A DNA stretch of 64,000 nt, from contig JAVKGW010000003.1 of NCBI GenBank assembly GCA_031460175.1, positions 124,001 to 188,000 of the forward strand, given 5' to 3'. The notes beneath the pieces are model-generated. The model saw only the letters and a list, made by a program, of their open reading frames with translations. It was not told where the DNA came from and did not search any database. The stretch comes from Armatimonadota bacterium (GTDB taxonomy: Bacteria; Sysuimicrobiota; Sysuimicrobiia; Sysuimicrobiales; Sysuimicrobiaceae). Positions within the stretch are counted from its first letter, which is position 1. Every line of letters begins with the position of its first letter. Positions 33,684 through 41,545 of the stretch are shown here, one piece after another. A program made the translations under genes and the position numbers.

Positions 33684-34612
33684 GCACGCCCCTCGGGTAC
33701 ACGAGTCCCCTGTACATCCTGGCCTTCGATCACCGGGAGTCCTTCAAGAAGCTGGTGGGGGTGAAGGGCGAGCCCACCCCGGAGGACCGCCAGAGGATCT
33801 CCGAGGCAAAGCAGGTGATCTTCGAGGGGTTCGAACGGGCCCTGGGCGAGGGCGCGCCCCGGGAGGCGTGCGGGATCTTGGTGGATGAGGAATTCGGGGC
33901 GGAGATCGCCCGGACCGCCAGATCGAAGGGGTATCTCTTTGCCATGCCCGTGGAGAAGTCCGGCCAGAGGGAGTTCGACTTCGAGTACGGGGAGGCCTTC
34001 GGGGCGCACATCGAGGCCTTCGACCCCACCTTCGCAAAGGTCCTGGTGCGGTACAACCCCGAAGGGGACGAGGCACTGAACCGGCGCCAGATTCAGAAAC
34101 TCCGGCGGCTCTCGGACTGGCTGCACGCGCGAGGTCGGAAGTTCCTCTTCGAGCTGTTGATCCCGCCGGAGGAGTTCCAGCTCGCCGCCGTGGGGGGAGA
34201 CGTGAACCGTTACGATCGGGAGGTCCGGCCCCGACTCATGGTGGCTGCCGTTCGGGCGCTCCAGGAGGCGGGGGTGGAGCCGGACGTGTGGAAGATCGAG
34301 GGGCTGGAAGATCGCGCGGACTGCGAGCGGGTCAGCGCGCAAGTGCGCTCCGGAGGCCGCGACCGGGTGGCGTGCGTGGTCCTGGGCCGGGGCGCGGACG
34401 AGGCCGCGGTGGTCCGCTGGCTGCAGGCGGGGGCCGGGGTTCCCGGATACATCGGATTCGCCATCGGCCGCACCATCTGGCACGATCCCCTCCAGGGCTA
34501 TCTGGAAGGGAAGACGAGCCGGGAAGAGGCCGCTCAGCGGGTCGCGGCCAATTACCTCCGGATGATCGAGGTGTACCAGGAGGCCGACCAGACGGCGGGC
34601 GTGCGCCCGTGA
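33680..34612 (+). CDS. DUF2090 aldolase-like protein
   Basis: A 310-residue protein starting with Pro-Leu-Tyr-Ile-Leu-Ala-Phe-Asp-His-Arg-Glu-Ser-Phe. This is the start of the DUF2090 domain, which elsewhere is fused behind the IolC sugar kinase. It has Lys-Val-Leu-Val-Arg-Tyr-Asn-Pro-Glu-Gly-Asp, Phe-Glu-Leu-Leu-Ile-Pro-Pro and Trp-Lys-Ile-Glu-Gly-Leu, consistent with a TIM barrel of the KDPG/DKGP-aldolase sort. In myo-inositol degradation the domain is thought to be a 2-deoxy-5-keto-gluconate-6-phosphate aldolase; here no iol genes surround it, so the substrate is open. ATGA overlap with the aldehyde dehydrogenase. Confidence 0.7.
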   Translation: MSTPLGYTSPLYILAFDHRESFKKLVGVKGEPTPEDRQRISEAKQVIFEGFERALGEGAPREACGILVDEEFGAEIARTARSKGYLFAMPVEKSGQREFDFEYGEAFGAHIEAFDPTFAKVLVRYNPEGDEALNRRQIQKLRRLSDWLHARGRKFLFELLIPPEEFQLAAVGGDVNRYDREVRPRLMVAAVRALQEAGVEPDVWKIEGLEDRADCERVSAQVRSGGRDRVACVVLGRGADEAAVVRWLQAGAGVPGYIGFAIGRTIWHDPLQGYLEGKTSREEAAQRVAANYLRMIEVYQEADQTAGVRP

Positions 34613-34641
34613 GCCCCGCGGATCCTCGCCTTCCCCGGGCC

Positions 34642-35313
34642 CTACGGGACGCGGGGTTCGTCCACGCCGACCCAGCGGGCCCCCGTGGTCCATACCTCCT
34701 TCTTCCAGATGGGGACCCTCACCTTGAGGGTGTCGATGGCGTACCGCCCCGCTTCGAAGGCCTCCCGGCGGTGGGGGGCGGAGACCGCCACCGCCACGCT
34801 GATCTCTCCCACCTCCAGGCGTCCCAGCCGGTGCACCAGGGCCACCCGCAGCACCGGCCACCGGGCCGTGATCTCCTCCGCGATCCGCAGCATCTCCCTG
34901 CGGGCGAGGGCGGTGTACGCCTCGTAGTCCAGGTGCAGCACCTGCTGCCCCCGCGCATTCTGCCGCACGGTCCCCAAGAACAGGACCACCGCGCCCGCGT
35001 TCGGGTGCCGCACGTGGCGCAGCAAGTCCTCCACGGGGATGGGCACCTCCGTGAGGTCCACGAAGGCCTCAGCTCCCCCGCTCACGGGCGGGATCAGCAC
35101 CACCTCGTCCCCCTCCCGGAGGGGGTGGGTTTCGGGGACGTACTCCTCTCCGACCGCGAAGCGGGGGGAGGGCAGGGCCCGGAGAGTTGGATAGCGGGCG
35201 GTGAGGTGGGTCCAGAGGGAGGCAGGGGTGGCCACCCCGTCCGTGTTGATTTCCAGGAGGGAGGTTCCGATGGCCTCCCGATAGACGGCAAAGAGCCGGA
35301 CCCGGACCCGCAT
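34642..35313 (-). CDS. moaX: MoaD-MoaE fusion (molybdopterin synthase in one chain)
   Basis: A 223-residue fusion. Residues 1-~81 are the MoaD ubiquitin-like sulfur carrier ending in Pro-Pro-Val-Ser-Gly-Gly. Residues ~82-223 are MoaE, with Gly-Ala-Val-Val-Leu-Phe-Leu-Gly-Thr-Val-Arg, His-Arg-Leu-Gly, Arg-Arg-Glu-Ala-Phe-Glu-Ala and the catalytic lysines in Lys-Val-Arg-Val-Pro-Ile-Trp-Lys-Lys-Glu. The MoaD Gly-Gly must be free to become a thiocarboxylate, so the chain presumably is cleaved after Gly-Gly, as described for MoaX of Mycobacterium tuberculosis. The MoeZ at 14103-15284 is the likely activating partner. It serves molybdoenzymes such as that at 2830-4377. Confidence 0.88.
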   Translation of the reverse strand: MRVRVRLFAVYREAIGTSLLEINTDGVATPASLWTHLTARYPTLRALPSPRFAVGEEYVPETHPLREGDEVVLIPPVSGGAEAFVDLTEVPIPVEDLLRHVRHPNAGAVVLFLGTVRQNARGQQVLHLDYEAYTALARREMLRIAEEITARWPVLRVALVHRLGRLEVGEISVAVAVSAPHRREAFEAGRYAIDTLKVRVPIWKKEVWTTGARWVGVDEPRVP

Positions 35314-35379
35314 GGTGCATCCTCCCGCCTCCGGTTCTCTCCCCCGTCATTGTAACCGCTGGAACGCGGAGGGCTTACG

Positions 35380-36282
35380 GTGTGCGCGGCGTCCCTTCGC
35401 ATTCTGGATCCGTACGCGGTGCCGGGCAGGGAGTGTAAGGCCCAGCTGCACTGTCATACCACCGCTTCGGACGGGAGACTCCGCCCGGAGGAGGCGGTGG
35501 ACCGCTACCGGGAGGCGGGGTACGCCTTCCTGGCCCTCACGGACCACGACCGGATCACCCAGGTGGAAGGAGGGGGGGACCCTGGTTTCTGTCTGATCCC
35601 GGGGGTGGAGCGTACCGTTCCTCGTCCCGTGCGGCCCCTCGGGCCGCACCTGGGCTGCCTGTTCGTGCGCCGGCTCCCGGAAGGGCACAATGCCCGGGCC
35701 CTGCTGGAGGATGTGGCCGTTCAGGGAGGCGTCGCCTGTCTGAACCACCCCAGCTGGAAAGGGAACCTCTGGAGTGCCCAGTGGACGGAAGCTGCTCTCC
35801 GGCGCCTGCGGGGGTACCGGTTGGTGGAGGTGTGGAACCCTCACTCGGATCCGGAGGAGGATGTGCGACGGTGGGTGGCCGCGTGCCGTCGCCAGGGTCC
35901 CGGCTGTCCCGTGGCCCCCGTGGCTTCCGATGACCTCCACGAGGAGGCGGATTTCAACCGGGGATGGATCGTGGTCCGGGTGGAGGCCATCACCCAGGAG
36001 GCCCTTCGGACCGCCCTGCTCCGGGGAGCGGTGTACGCCAGCACGGGGCCCACGGCGCGGTTCGGGGTTCGGGAGGGGTGCGTCTTCGCGGAGACGGACG
36101 CTTCCCGGATCCGGTTCTACGATGCCCAGCACCGGCTCCGGTACGAGGCCCCGGGCCCGGCGGCGCAGTACGAGCCGAGGATGGACGAGGACTTCGTGCG
36201 GGTGGAGTGCGTGGGCCGTGGCGGTGCCCGGGCCTGGTCCGCTGCCTTCTGGGTGTTGCCTGGAGACGTCGTGCTACCATGA
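35380..36282 (+). CDS. PHP-domain phosphoesterase
   Basis: A 300-residue metal-dependent hydrolase. The four PHP motifs are visible: His-Cys-His-Thr-Thr-Ala-Ser-Asp-Gly (~residues 24-32), Thr-Asp-His-Asp (~54-57), Leu-Asn-His-Pro (~124-127) and a C-terminal Ser-Asp-Asp-Leu-His. The C-terminal ~90 residues form a beta-rich extra domain. Related proteins hydrolyse nucleoside 3',5'-bisphosphates or oligoribonucleotides, but the substrate here is unknown. GTG 35380 is behind GCGGAGGG. It is divergent from moaX and lies 19 bases before cofE. Confidence 0.75.
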   Translation: MCAASLRILDPYAVPGRECKAQLHCHTTASDGRLRPEEAVDRYREAGYAFLALTDHDRITQVEGGGDPGFCLIPGVERTVPRPVRPLGPHLGCLFVRRLPEGHNARALLEDVAVQGGVACLNHPSWKGNLWSAQWTEAALRRLRGYRLVEVWNPHSDPEEDVRRWVAACRRQGPGCPVAPVASDDLHEEADFNRGWIVVRVEAITQEALRTALLRGAVYASTGPTARFGVREGCVFAETDASRIRFYDAQHRLRYEAPGPAAQYEPRMDEDFVRVECVGRGGARAWSAAFWVLPGDVVLP

Positions 36283-36301
36283 GGGACGATAAGCCGCAGC
36301 C

Positions 36302-37045
36302 ATGGAGATCTGGTACCACGCCCCGGAGCAGTTCCCCGTGGTCCGGCCGGGAGACGACCTCCCCGGGATGGTGGTGCGGTGTCTGGAGAGCCTTCCCCCG
36401 AGGGATGGGGACGTGGTCGTCATCGCGCACAAGGTGGTCTCCATCGCGGAGGGGCGGATCGTCTCCCTGGAAACCGTGGTCCCCTCCCCGCGGGCTCAGT
36501 CCCTGGCCCGGGAGGTCGGGAAGGACCCGCGGCTTGTGGAGGTCATCCTGCGGGAGTCCGCGGAGGTGCTCCGCAGCCGTCCGGGCCTGCTGATCACCCG
36601 CCACCGGCTCGGGTTCGTGTGTGCCAATGCGGGCGTGGACCAGTCCAACGCGGGGCCCGGGAAGGTCGTCCTCCTGCCTGAGGATCCGGATCGGTCCGCA
36701 CACCAGATCCGGGAGCGCATCGAGCGGGTCTTCGGAGCCCGGTGCGGGGTGATCGTGTCGGACACCCACGGCCGGGCGCACCGGGAGGGAGCGGTGGGGG
36801 TGTGTATCGGGCTTTCGGGTCTGTCTCCGTTCCTGGATCACCGGGGCCGCACGGACCTCTTCGGATACACCCTCCGCACGTCCGTGGAGGCCGTGGCGGA
36901 CGAGCTGGCTTCCGGGGCCACTCTCCTCATGGGGCAATCCGCGGAACGGCGCCCGCTCGTCCTCATCCGGGGGGCGCCCGTGGAGCGGGATGGACGATCC
37001 GCCCGGGCGCTGGTCCGCCCGAGAGCCCGGGATCTGTTCGGTTAG
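36302..37045 (+). CDS. cofE: Coenzyme F420-0:L-glutamate ligase
   Basis: A 247-residue enzyme adding glutamate residues to F420-0 with GTP. Motifs: Val-Val-Val-Ile-Ala-His-Lys-Val-Val-Ser, Ile-Thr-Arg-His-Arg-Leu-Gly-Phe-Val-Cys-Ala-Asn-Ala-Gly-Val-Asp-Gln-Ser-Asn, and Val-Ser-Asp-Thr-His-Gly-Arg-Ala-His-Arg-Glu-Gly. It is stand-alone (archaeal size) and not fused to the nitroreductase as in mycobacterial FbiB; a separate nitroreductase is at 47561-48178. The other F420 genes lie about 11 kb away. No good ribosome-binding site is seen before ATG 36302. Confidence 0.92.
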   Translation: MEIWYHAPEQFPVVRPGDDLPGMVVRCLESLPPRDGDVVVIAHKVVSIAEGRIVSLETVVPSPRAQSLAREVGKDPRLVEVILRESAEVLRSRPGLLITRHRLGFVCANAGVDQSNAGPGKVVLLPEDPDRSAHQIRERIERVFGARCGVIVSDTHGRAHREGAVGVCIGLSGLSPFLDHRGRTDLFGYTLRTSVEAVADELASGATLLMGQSAERRPLVLIRGAPVERDGRSARALVRPRARDLFG

Positions 37046-37124
37046 GTCTCCCCCACGCCCCGCGCCTTTGGACCCGGATTGTACAATGGGCTCGTCCTGG
37101 CTAAAAACCCGTGCGGAGGGAAGA

Positions 37125-38093
37125 ATGCGGGCGGTGCGCATCCACGAACACGGCGGGCCGGAAGTCCTACAGGTGGAGGAGGTTCCCACGCCCACCCCCG
37201 GTCCCGGCCAGGCCCTGGTCCGGCTGGAAGCCGCGGGCGTGAACTTCATCGACATCTACCAGCGCCGGGGCCTCTACCGGGCTGACCTGCCCGTGACCCT
37301 AGGGCAGGAGGGAGCGGGGGTGGTGGAGGCGGTGGGGCCGGATGTCCGGGAGGTGCGGGTGGGAGACCGGGTCGCGTTCACGAACGTGCAGGGGGCGTAT
37401 GCGGAGTACGTGGTAGCCCCCGTCTGGCGCCTGGTTCCGATCCCCGAGGGCGTCACGGGCCAACAGGCCGCGGCGGTGATGCTGCAGGGGATCACCGCCC
37501 ACTACCTCACCCATTCCACCTACCCCATCCGGCCCGGAGACGTGGTGCTCATCCACGCGGCGGCGGGGGGCACGGGGCTGCTGCTGGTGCAGATGGCCAA
37601 GCGCCGGGGCGCCCGGGTGATCGGGACCACCTCCACGGAGGAGAAGGCCCGGTTGGCACAGGAGGCGGGGGCGGACGAGGTCATCCTCTACACCCGGGTG
37701 GACTTCCGGGAGGAGGTGAAGCGGATCACGGACGGGCAGGGGGTCCACGTGGTGTACGACTCCGTGGGACGAGACACCTTCGACCGCAGCCTCGACTGCC
37801 TGCGGCCCCGGGGCATGATGGTCTCCTTCGGGCAGAGCAGCGGGCCCGTGGGCCCCGTGGATCCCCTCGTCCTCAGCCAGAAGGGCTCCCTCTACCTCAC
37901 CCGGCCGAGCATCTGGCACTATACGGCCACGCGGGAGGAGATCCTGTGGCGAGCGGGGGATGTCCTCAGCTGGGTCCGCACGGGGGAGCTCCGGGTGCGG
38001 GTGGACCGGACCTTCCCCCTCCCGGAGGCCGCCGCGGCCCAGCGGCGGCTGGAGGGTCGGGAGTCCACCGGGAAGATCCTCCTGATCCCCTGA
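37125..38093 (+). CDS. Zeta-crystallin-like quinone oxidoreductase
   Basis: A 322-residue medium-chain dehydrogenase/reductase that reduces quinones with NADPH. It has Asn-Phe-Ile-Asp-Ile-Tyr-Gln-Arg-Arg-Gly-Leu-Tyr, Gly-Gln-Glu-Gly-Ala-Gly-Val-Val and the nucleotide loop Ala-Ala-Ala-Gly-Gly-Thr-Gly. The Zn-binding residues of alcohol dehydrogenases are missing, as expected for this group. ATG 37125 behind GCGGAGGG. A TACAAT box at 37082-37087 may be the -10 of its promoter, but no -35 is evident. RecX follows two bases after the stop. Confidence 0.88.
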   Translation: MRAVRIHEHGGPEVLQVEEVPTPTPGPGQALVRLEAAGVNFIDIYQRRGLYRADLPVTLGQEGAGVVEAVGPDVREVRVGDRVAFTNVQGAYAEYVVAPVWRLVPIPEGVTGQQAAAVMLQGITAHYLTHSTYPIRPGDVVLIHAAAGGTGLLLVQMAKRRGARVIGTTSTEEKARLAQEAGADEVILYTRVDFREEVKRITDGQGVHVVYDSVGRDTFDRSLDCLRPRGMMVSFGQSSGPVGPVDPLVLSQKGSLYLTRPSIWHYTATREEILWRAGDVLSWVRTGELRVRVDRTFPLPEAAAAQRRLEGRESTGKILLIP

Positions 38094-38095
38094 AA

Positions 38096-38755
38096 ATGGC
38101 GGATCGCGTGGTGCGCCTTCGTCGGACCCCACGGGGATTCGTGCGCGTTCGCCTGACGAGTGGGGAGAGTCTGCACCTCCCAGAAGATCTCCTGCGGGCA
38201 CTTGGCATCGCGGGGGGAAGCGAGGTGTCAGAGGAGATGCTGGCGCACCTGCGGGAAGCGGATCGGGAGAGCCGGATCTACCGACGGGCTCTCCACCTGC
38301 TTGCCCGCCGGCCGCGATCCACCGCGGAGCTCGGCCGGTACCTTGCCCGCCTGGGCCCGCCCGAGACGGTGCGAGCGGTCCAGCGGCGGCTGGAACGGGA
38401 AGGGCTCCTGGACGACCTCCGGTTCGCACGGCTGTGGGTGACGTCCCGGCGGGCCCGCCGGGGACTCGGATTTGCCCGTCTCCGGAAGGAGTTGCTCGCG
38501 AGGGGCGTGAGCCGCGAGGTGGCGGAGGAGGCTCTCCGGGCGATCCGGGAAGAGGACGAGGCGGAGCTGGCGGAGCGGCTCGCCGATGCGCGCCTGCGCG
38601 CGTACCGGGGCTTAAAGCCCGAGGTCGCCGCCCGGCGGTTGGGCGCGTACCTGGCCCGGCGGGGATTCCCGTGGACCACCGTCCTCTCCGTGCTCCGGCG
38701 CAAGGGACTGCTCGATCCCTCGTCCGAAGGATCGGGGTCCTACGGGGGGATCTGA
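38096..38755 (+). CDS. recX: Regulatory protein RecX
   Basis: A 219-residue all-helical protein, mostly charged, built of three-helix repeats: Ala-Leu-His-Leu-Leu-Ala-Arg-Arg-Pro-Arg-Ser-Thr-Ala-Glu-Leu, Gly-Leu-Leu-Asp-Asp-Leu-Arg-Phe-Ala-Arg and Gly-Phe-Ala-Arg-Leu-Arg-Lys-Glu-Leu-Leu-Ala-Arg-Gly-Val. It modulates RecA filaments. The first ~55 residues are an extra N-terminal segment seen in Firmicutes-type RecX. No recA is in the window. Its 3' end overlaps the convergent ABC ATPase gene by 16 bases. Confidence 0.8.
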   Translation: MADRVVRLRRTPRGFVRVRLTSGESLHLPEDLLRALGIAGGSEVSEEMLAHLREADRESRIYRRALHLLARRPRSTAELGRYLARLGPPETVRAVQRRLEREGLLDDLRFARLWVTSRRARRGLGFARLRKELLARGVSREVAEEALRAIREEDEAELAERLADARLRAYRGLKPEVAARRLGAYLARRGFPWTTVLSVLRRKGLLDPSSEGSGSYGGI

Positions 38756-39924
38756 GGGACCTCCGAGAGGGGGAGGATGCCCCGGACCCAGTACAACCGG
38801 GCGATCTCCCGCACCCTGGAGGGAGGGACGCTGCGAAGCTCCACCGCGTGCTCTCGGGTTCCGGAGACCCGGCCAAAGCGCTGCAGGGCGAGGATGTGGA
38901 ACCGCTCGGGCGGGAAGGGGAGCTGCACGAGTAGGTCCACGGTCCCCCGCGGGGAGAGGTGGTGCTCCAGGAAGACCGGCATCTTGGTGCGGGCCTGGTA
39001 CTCCAGCCACCCTTGCCAGCCGCCCGCCGCCAGCGTCACCGCGAGCAGAGCCCGTCCGAGGCGCGATTCCAGGAGCCGGCGCCACCACGGCCTTTGCGGC
39101 TCCCCCGGGTGAGGAGTCGGGGAAGCCGCGGCGGGCTTTTGGGCCGGGCGACTGGGCTCCTGCGGGGATCGCAGCAGGTCGAAGACGTGGGCCACCAGGG
39201 CCTTGTACGCGGAATCCTCCAATAGATCCCGCCAGCGGCGGGGTCTTGGAAGGGGCACCTCCAGGATGGTGCGCACCCGTCCGGGGCGGTGGGTGAGGAT
39301 TACCACCCGGTTTGCGAGGAACACCGCCTCCTCCACGTCGTGGGTGACGAAGAGGATGGTGGGATGCCGGAGTTCCCAGATGCGGGCGAGCTCCTCCTGG
39401 AGGCTCATCCGGGTCTGAGCGTCCACGCTGGCGAAGGGCTCGTCCATGAGCATGAGCTCCGGATCGTTGGCCAGCACCCGGGCCACGCCCACCCGCTGCT
39501 GCATGCCGCCGGAGAGCTCGTGGGGATAGCGGTGCTCGAATCCCTCCAGACCCACCAGGGCGATGTACTCCCGGGCGATCCGTTCCCGCTCCGCCCGGGG
39601 GAGGCCTCGCATCTTGAGGCCGAACGCCACGTTCTCCAGGACCGTCTTCCAAGGGAAGAGGGCGAAGCTCTGGAACACCACCCCCCGGTCCGGCCCCGGG
39701 CCCGTGATCCGGCGCCCGTTCAGGAGGATCTCCCCCCGGGTGGGCGGGATGAAGCCCGCCACCATGTTCAGCAGGGTGGTCTTGCCGCATCCGCTGGGTC
39801 CGAGGATGGCCACGAACTCCCCCGGACCGATGGTGAGGGAGATGTCCTCCACCGCCACCACGTGCTGGCCCATGTACGGGTCGTAATAGACCTTCGTGAG
39901 GTTGCGGATCACCAGGCCTTCCAC
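38740..39924 (-). CDS. NitT/TauT-type ABC ATPase with membrane-anchored C-terminal extension
   Basis: A 394-residue protein. Residues 1-~255 are a nitrate/sulfonate/taurine-type ABC ATPase: Walker A Gly-Pro-Ser-Gly-Cys-Gly-Lys-Thr-Thr, signature Leu-Ser-Gly-Gly-Met-Gln-Gln-Arg, Walker B Leu-Met-Leu-Met-Asp-Glu-Pro-Phe, and the His of Val-Thr-His-Asp. Then comes a Pro/Ala linker, one hydrophobic helix (Leu-Gly-Arg-Ala-Leu-Leu-Ala-Val-Thr-Leu-Ala-Ala) and a ~90-residue domain not found in normal members. Start GTG 39924, downstream of the permease stop on this strand. Works with the two permeases and the binding protein upstream in this operon. Confidence 0.85.
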   Translation of the reverse strand: MEGLVIRNLTKVYYDPYMGQHVVAVEDISLTIGPGEFVAILGPSGCGKTTLLNMVAGFIPPTRGEILLNGRRITGPGPDRGVVFQSFALFPWKTVLENVAFGLKMRGLPRAERERIAREYIALVGLEGFEHRYPHELSGGMQQRVGVARVLANDPELMLMDEPFASVDAQTRMSLQEELARIWELRHPTILFVTHDVEEAVFLANRVVILTHRPGRVRTILEVPLPRPRRWRDLLEDSAYKALVAHVFDLLRSPQEPSRPAQKPAAASPTPHPGEPQRPWWRRLLESRLGRALLAVTLAAGGWQGWLEYQARTKMPVFLEHHLSPRGTVDLLVQLPFPPERFHILALQRFGRVSGTREHAVELRSVPPSRVREIARLYWVRGILPLSEVPQIPP

Positions 39925-39932
39925 GGAATCCC

Positions 39933-40736
39933 TCAGGATGCGGGGCGCACGAGGCCCCACCGTTCGATGGTCGCCTGTTCCAGGGGACGGAGCACCCAGG
40001 CGTCCACCGCGTACCACAGGAGCCCCAGCAGGATCATCCCCAGGATCATCTCGACCACGCTGCCGCTCCGGCGGGCGTCGAACATCATGAAGCCGATGCC
40101 GCTCGTGCCCACGATGATCTCCGCGGCGATCAGGGCCCGCCACCCATAGCCGAGCCCGTTCCGCAGCCCCGTGATGATGTTCGGGAGGGCTCCTGGAATC
40201 AGCACCTCCCAGAGAACCCGCGCCGGGGAGGCCCCCAAGCTCTGGGCCGCGCGGATCATCTCCAGGGGGACGGAACGGACCCCCAGAGCGGTGTTGAAGA
40301 TCATGGGGAAGATCACGGTGTACACGAGGACGAAGGTCACGGTGGTGAGGGTGAACCCGAACCAGATGAGCAATATGGGGAGCCAGGCGATGTCCCCGAT
40401 GGCCTGGAAGAAGAGGACGAGCGGCCAGAAGAACCGGTAGCTGGTGGGGGAAAGGCCGATGAGGAACCCGAGGGGGATCCCCACCGCGGTCCCCGCCGCG
40501 GCTCCCACCGCCAATCGGGTCACGCTGTCCTGGAGGTAGGCGGGGAGGATCCCCTTGTACACCAGGGCGGAGAAGGCGGAGACCACTTCTCCGGGGCTGG
40601 GGAAGAAGGCCCGGGGGTAGATCCTCAGCTCCGCCACCAGGGTCCACAGGGCGATGAGCAGGAGGAAGGGACCGGCCCCCTGCACGGCGGGGTGCGAGAG
40701 GAGGCGGTGGAGGGTCCGGAAGAAGAACGGCCTCAT
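39933..40736 (-). CDS. NitT/TauT-type ABC permease 1
   Basis: A 267-residue membrane protein with about six helices and the BPD-transport EAA loop (Ala-Ala-Gln-Ser-Leu-Gly-Ala-Ser-x-x-x-Val-Leu-Trp-Glu-Val-Leu-Ile-Pro-Gly-Ala-Leu-Pro). The C-terminus ends Arg-Thr/Ala-Thr-Ile-Glu-Arg-Trp-Gly-Leu, shared with permease 2, so the two are close paralogs. It overlaps permease 2 by four bases. Confidence 0.88.
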   Translation of the reverse strand: MRPFFFRTLHRLLSHPAVQGAGPFLLLIALWTLVAELRIYPRAFFPSPGEVVSAFSALVYKGILPAYLQDSVTRLAVGAAAGTAVGIPLGFLIGLSPTSYRFFWPLVLFFQAIGDIAWLPILLIWFGFTLTTVTFVLVYTVIFPMIFNTALGVRSVPLEMIRAAQSLGASPARVLWEVLIPGALPNIITGLRNGLGYGWRALIAAEIIVGTSGIGFMMFDARRSGSVVEMILGMILLGLLWYAVDAWVLRPLEQATIERWGLVRPAS

Positions 40737-41539
40737 GGGACCGGGCGCGCGAGCCCCCACCGTTCGATGGTGCGGCGCTCCACGGGGGCGAGGAGGAGAC
40801 GGTCGATGAGCACCCAGATGATCCCGATCAGGATCATCCCCAGCACGATGACCTCCGTTCGGTAGAAATCCCGGGCCAGGAAGAGCATGTAGCCGAGGCC
40901 GGCATTGGTGGCGATGATCTCCGCGGCGATGAGCCCGCGCCAGGCGAACCCCATCCCCGTCCGGATCCCCGTGACGACGTTGGGGAGGGCTCCGGGAAGG
41001 AGGACCTCCACGAGCACCTGCCATCGGTTCGCTCCCAGACTCCGCGCGGCGTCCCGGAGGACCTGCGGGATGCTGGTGACGCCCAGGATGGTGTTGTAGA
41101 GCACGATGAAGAAGACCGCGTTAAAGATGATGAAGGTGATGGCCCCGAATCCGTAGCCGAACCACAGGGTGGCGAGGGGGATCCAGGCAATGCCCGCGAG
41201 GACGGAGAAGAACCGGAGGATGGGCGTGAAGAGGGCAGCGACGGTGCGGTTGGTGCCGATGGCGACGCCGAGAGGGATGCCGGCCGCGATGGCCAGGGAA
41301 GCGCCGATCGCCACCCGGCGCAGGCTGGCCCAGACATGGGCCGTCAGGGCGCCCGTGCGCGCCTGTGCCTGGAACGCCTGCGCCACGTCCCCGGGGGCGG
41401 GGAAGACCCGGAGGGGGACGTGCGAGATCCGGACGATCGCCCACCACGCCCCCAGGAGCACGAGGAAAGGGACCACGAACCACATCACTTCCCCGAGCCA
41501 TCGGAGGAAGGAGGCTGAAGGTCGCATCCCCTCCACCAC
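40733..41539 (-). CDS. NitT/TauT-type ABC permease 2
   Basis: A 264- to 268-residue integral membrane permease of the SsuC/TauC group with the EAA loop Ala-Arg-Ser-Leu-Gly-Ala-Asn-Arg-x-Gln-Val-Leu-Val-Glu-Val-Leu-Leu-Pro-Gly-Ala-Leu-Pro. Starts at GTG 41539, GTG 41536 or ATG 41527 are all possible; the GGTGGAGGGG stretch there favours neither clearly. Two different permeases in one NitT/TauT-type operon suggest a heterodimeric channel. Confidence 0.87.
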   Translation of the reverse strand: MVEGMRPSASFLRWLGEVMWFVVPFLVLLGAWWAIVRISHVPLRVFPAPGDVAQAFQAQARTGALTAHVWASLRRVAIGASLAIAAGIPLGVAIGTNRTVAALFTPILRFFSVLAGIAWIPLATLWFGYGFGAITFIIFNAVFFIVLYNTILGVTSIPQVLRDAARSLGANRWQVLVEVLLPGALPNVVTGIRTGMGFAWRGLIAAEIIATNAGLGYMLFLARDFYRTEVIVLGMILIGIIWVLIDRLLLAPVERRTIERWGLARPVP

Positions 41540-41545
41540 CGGGCG

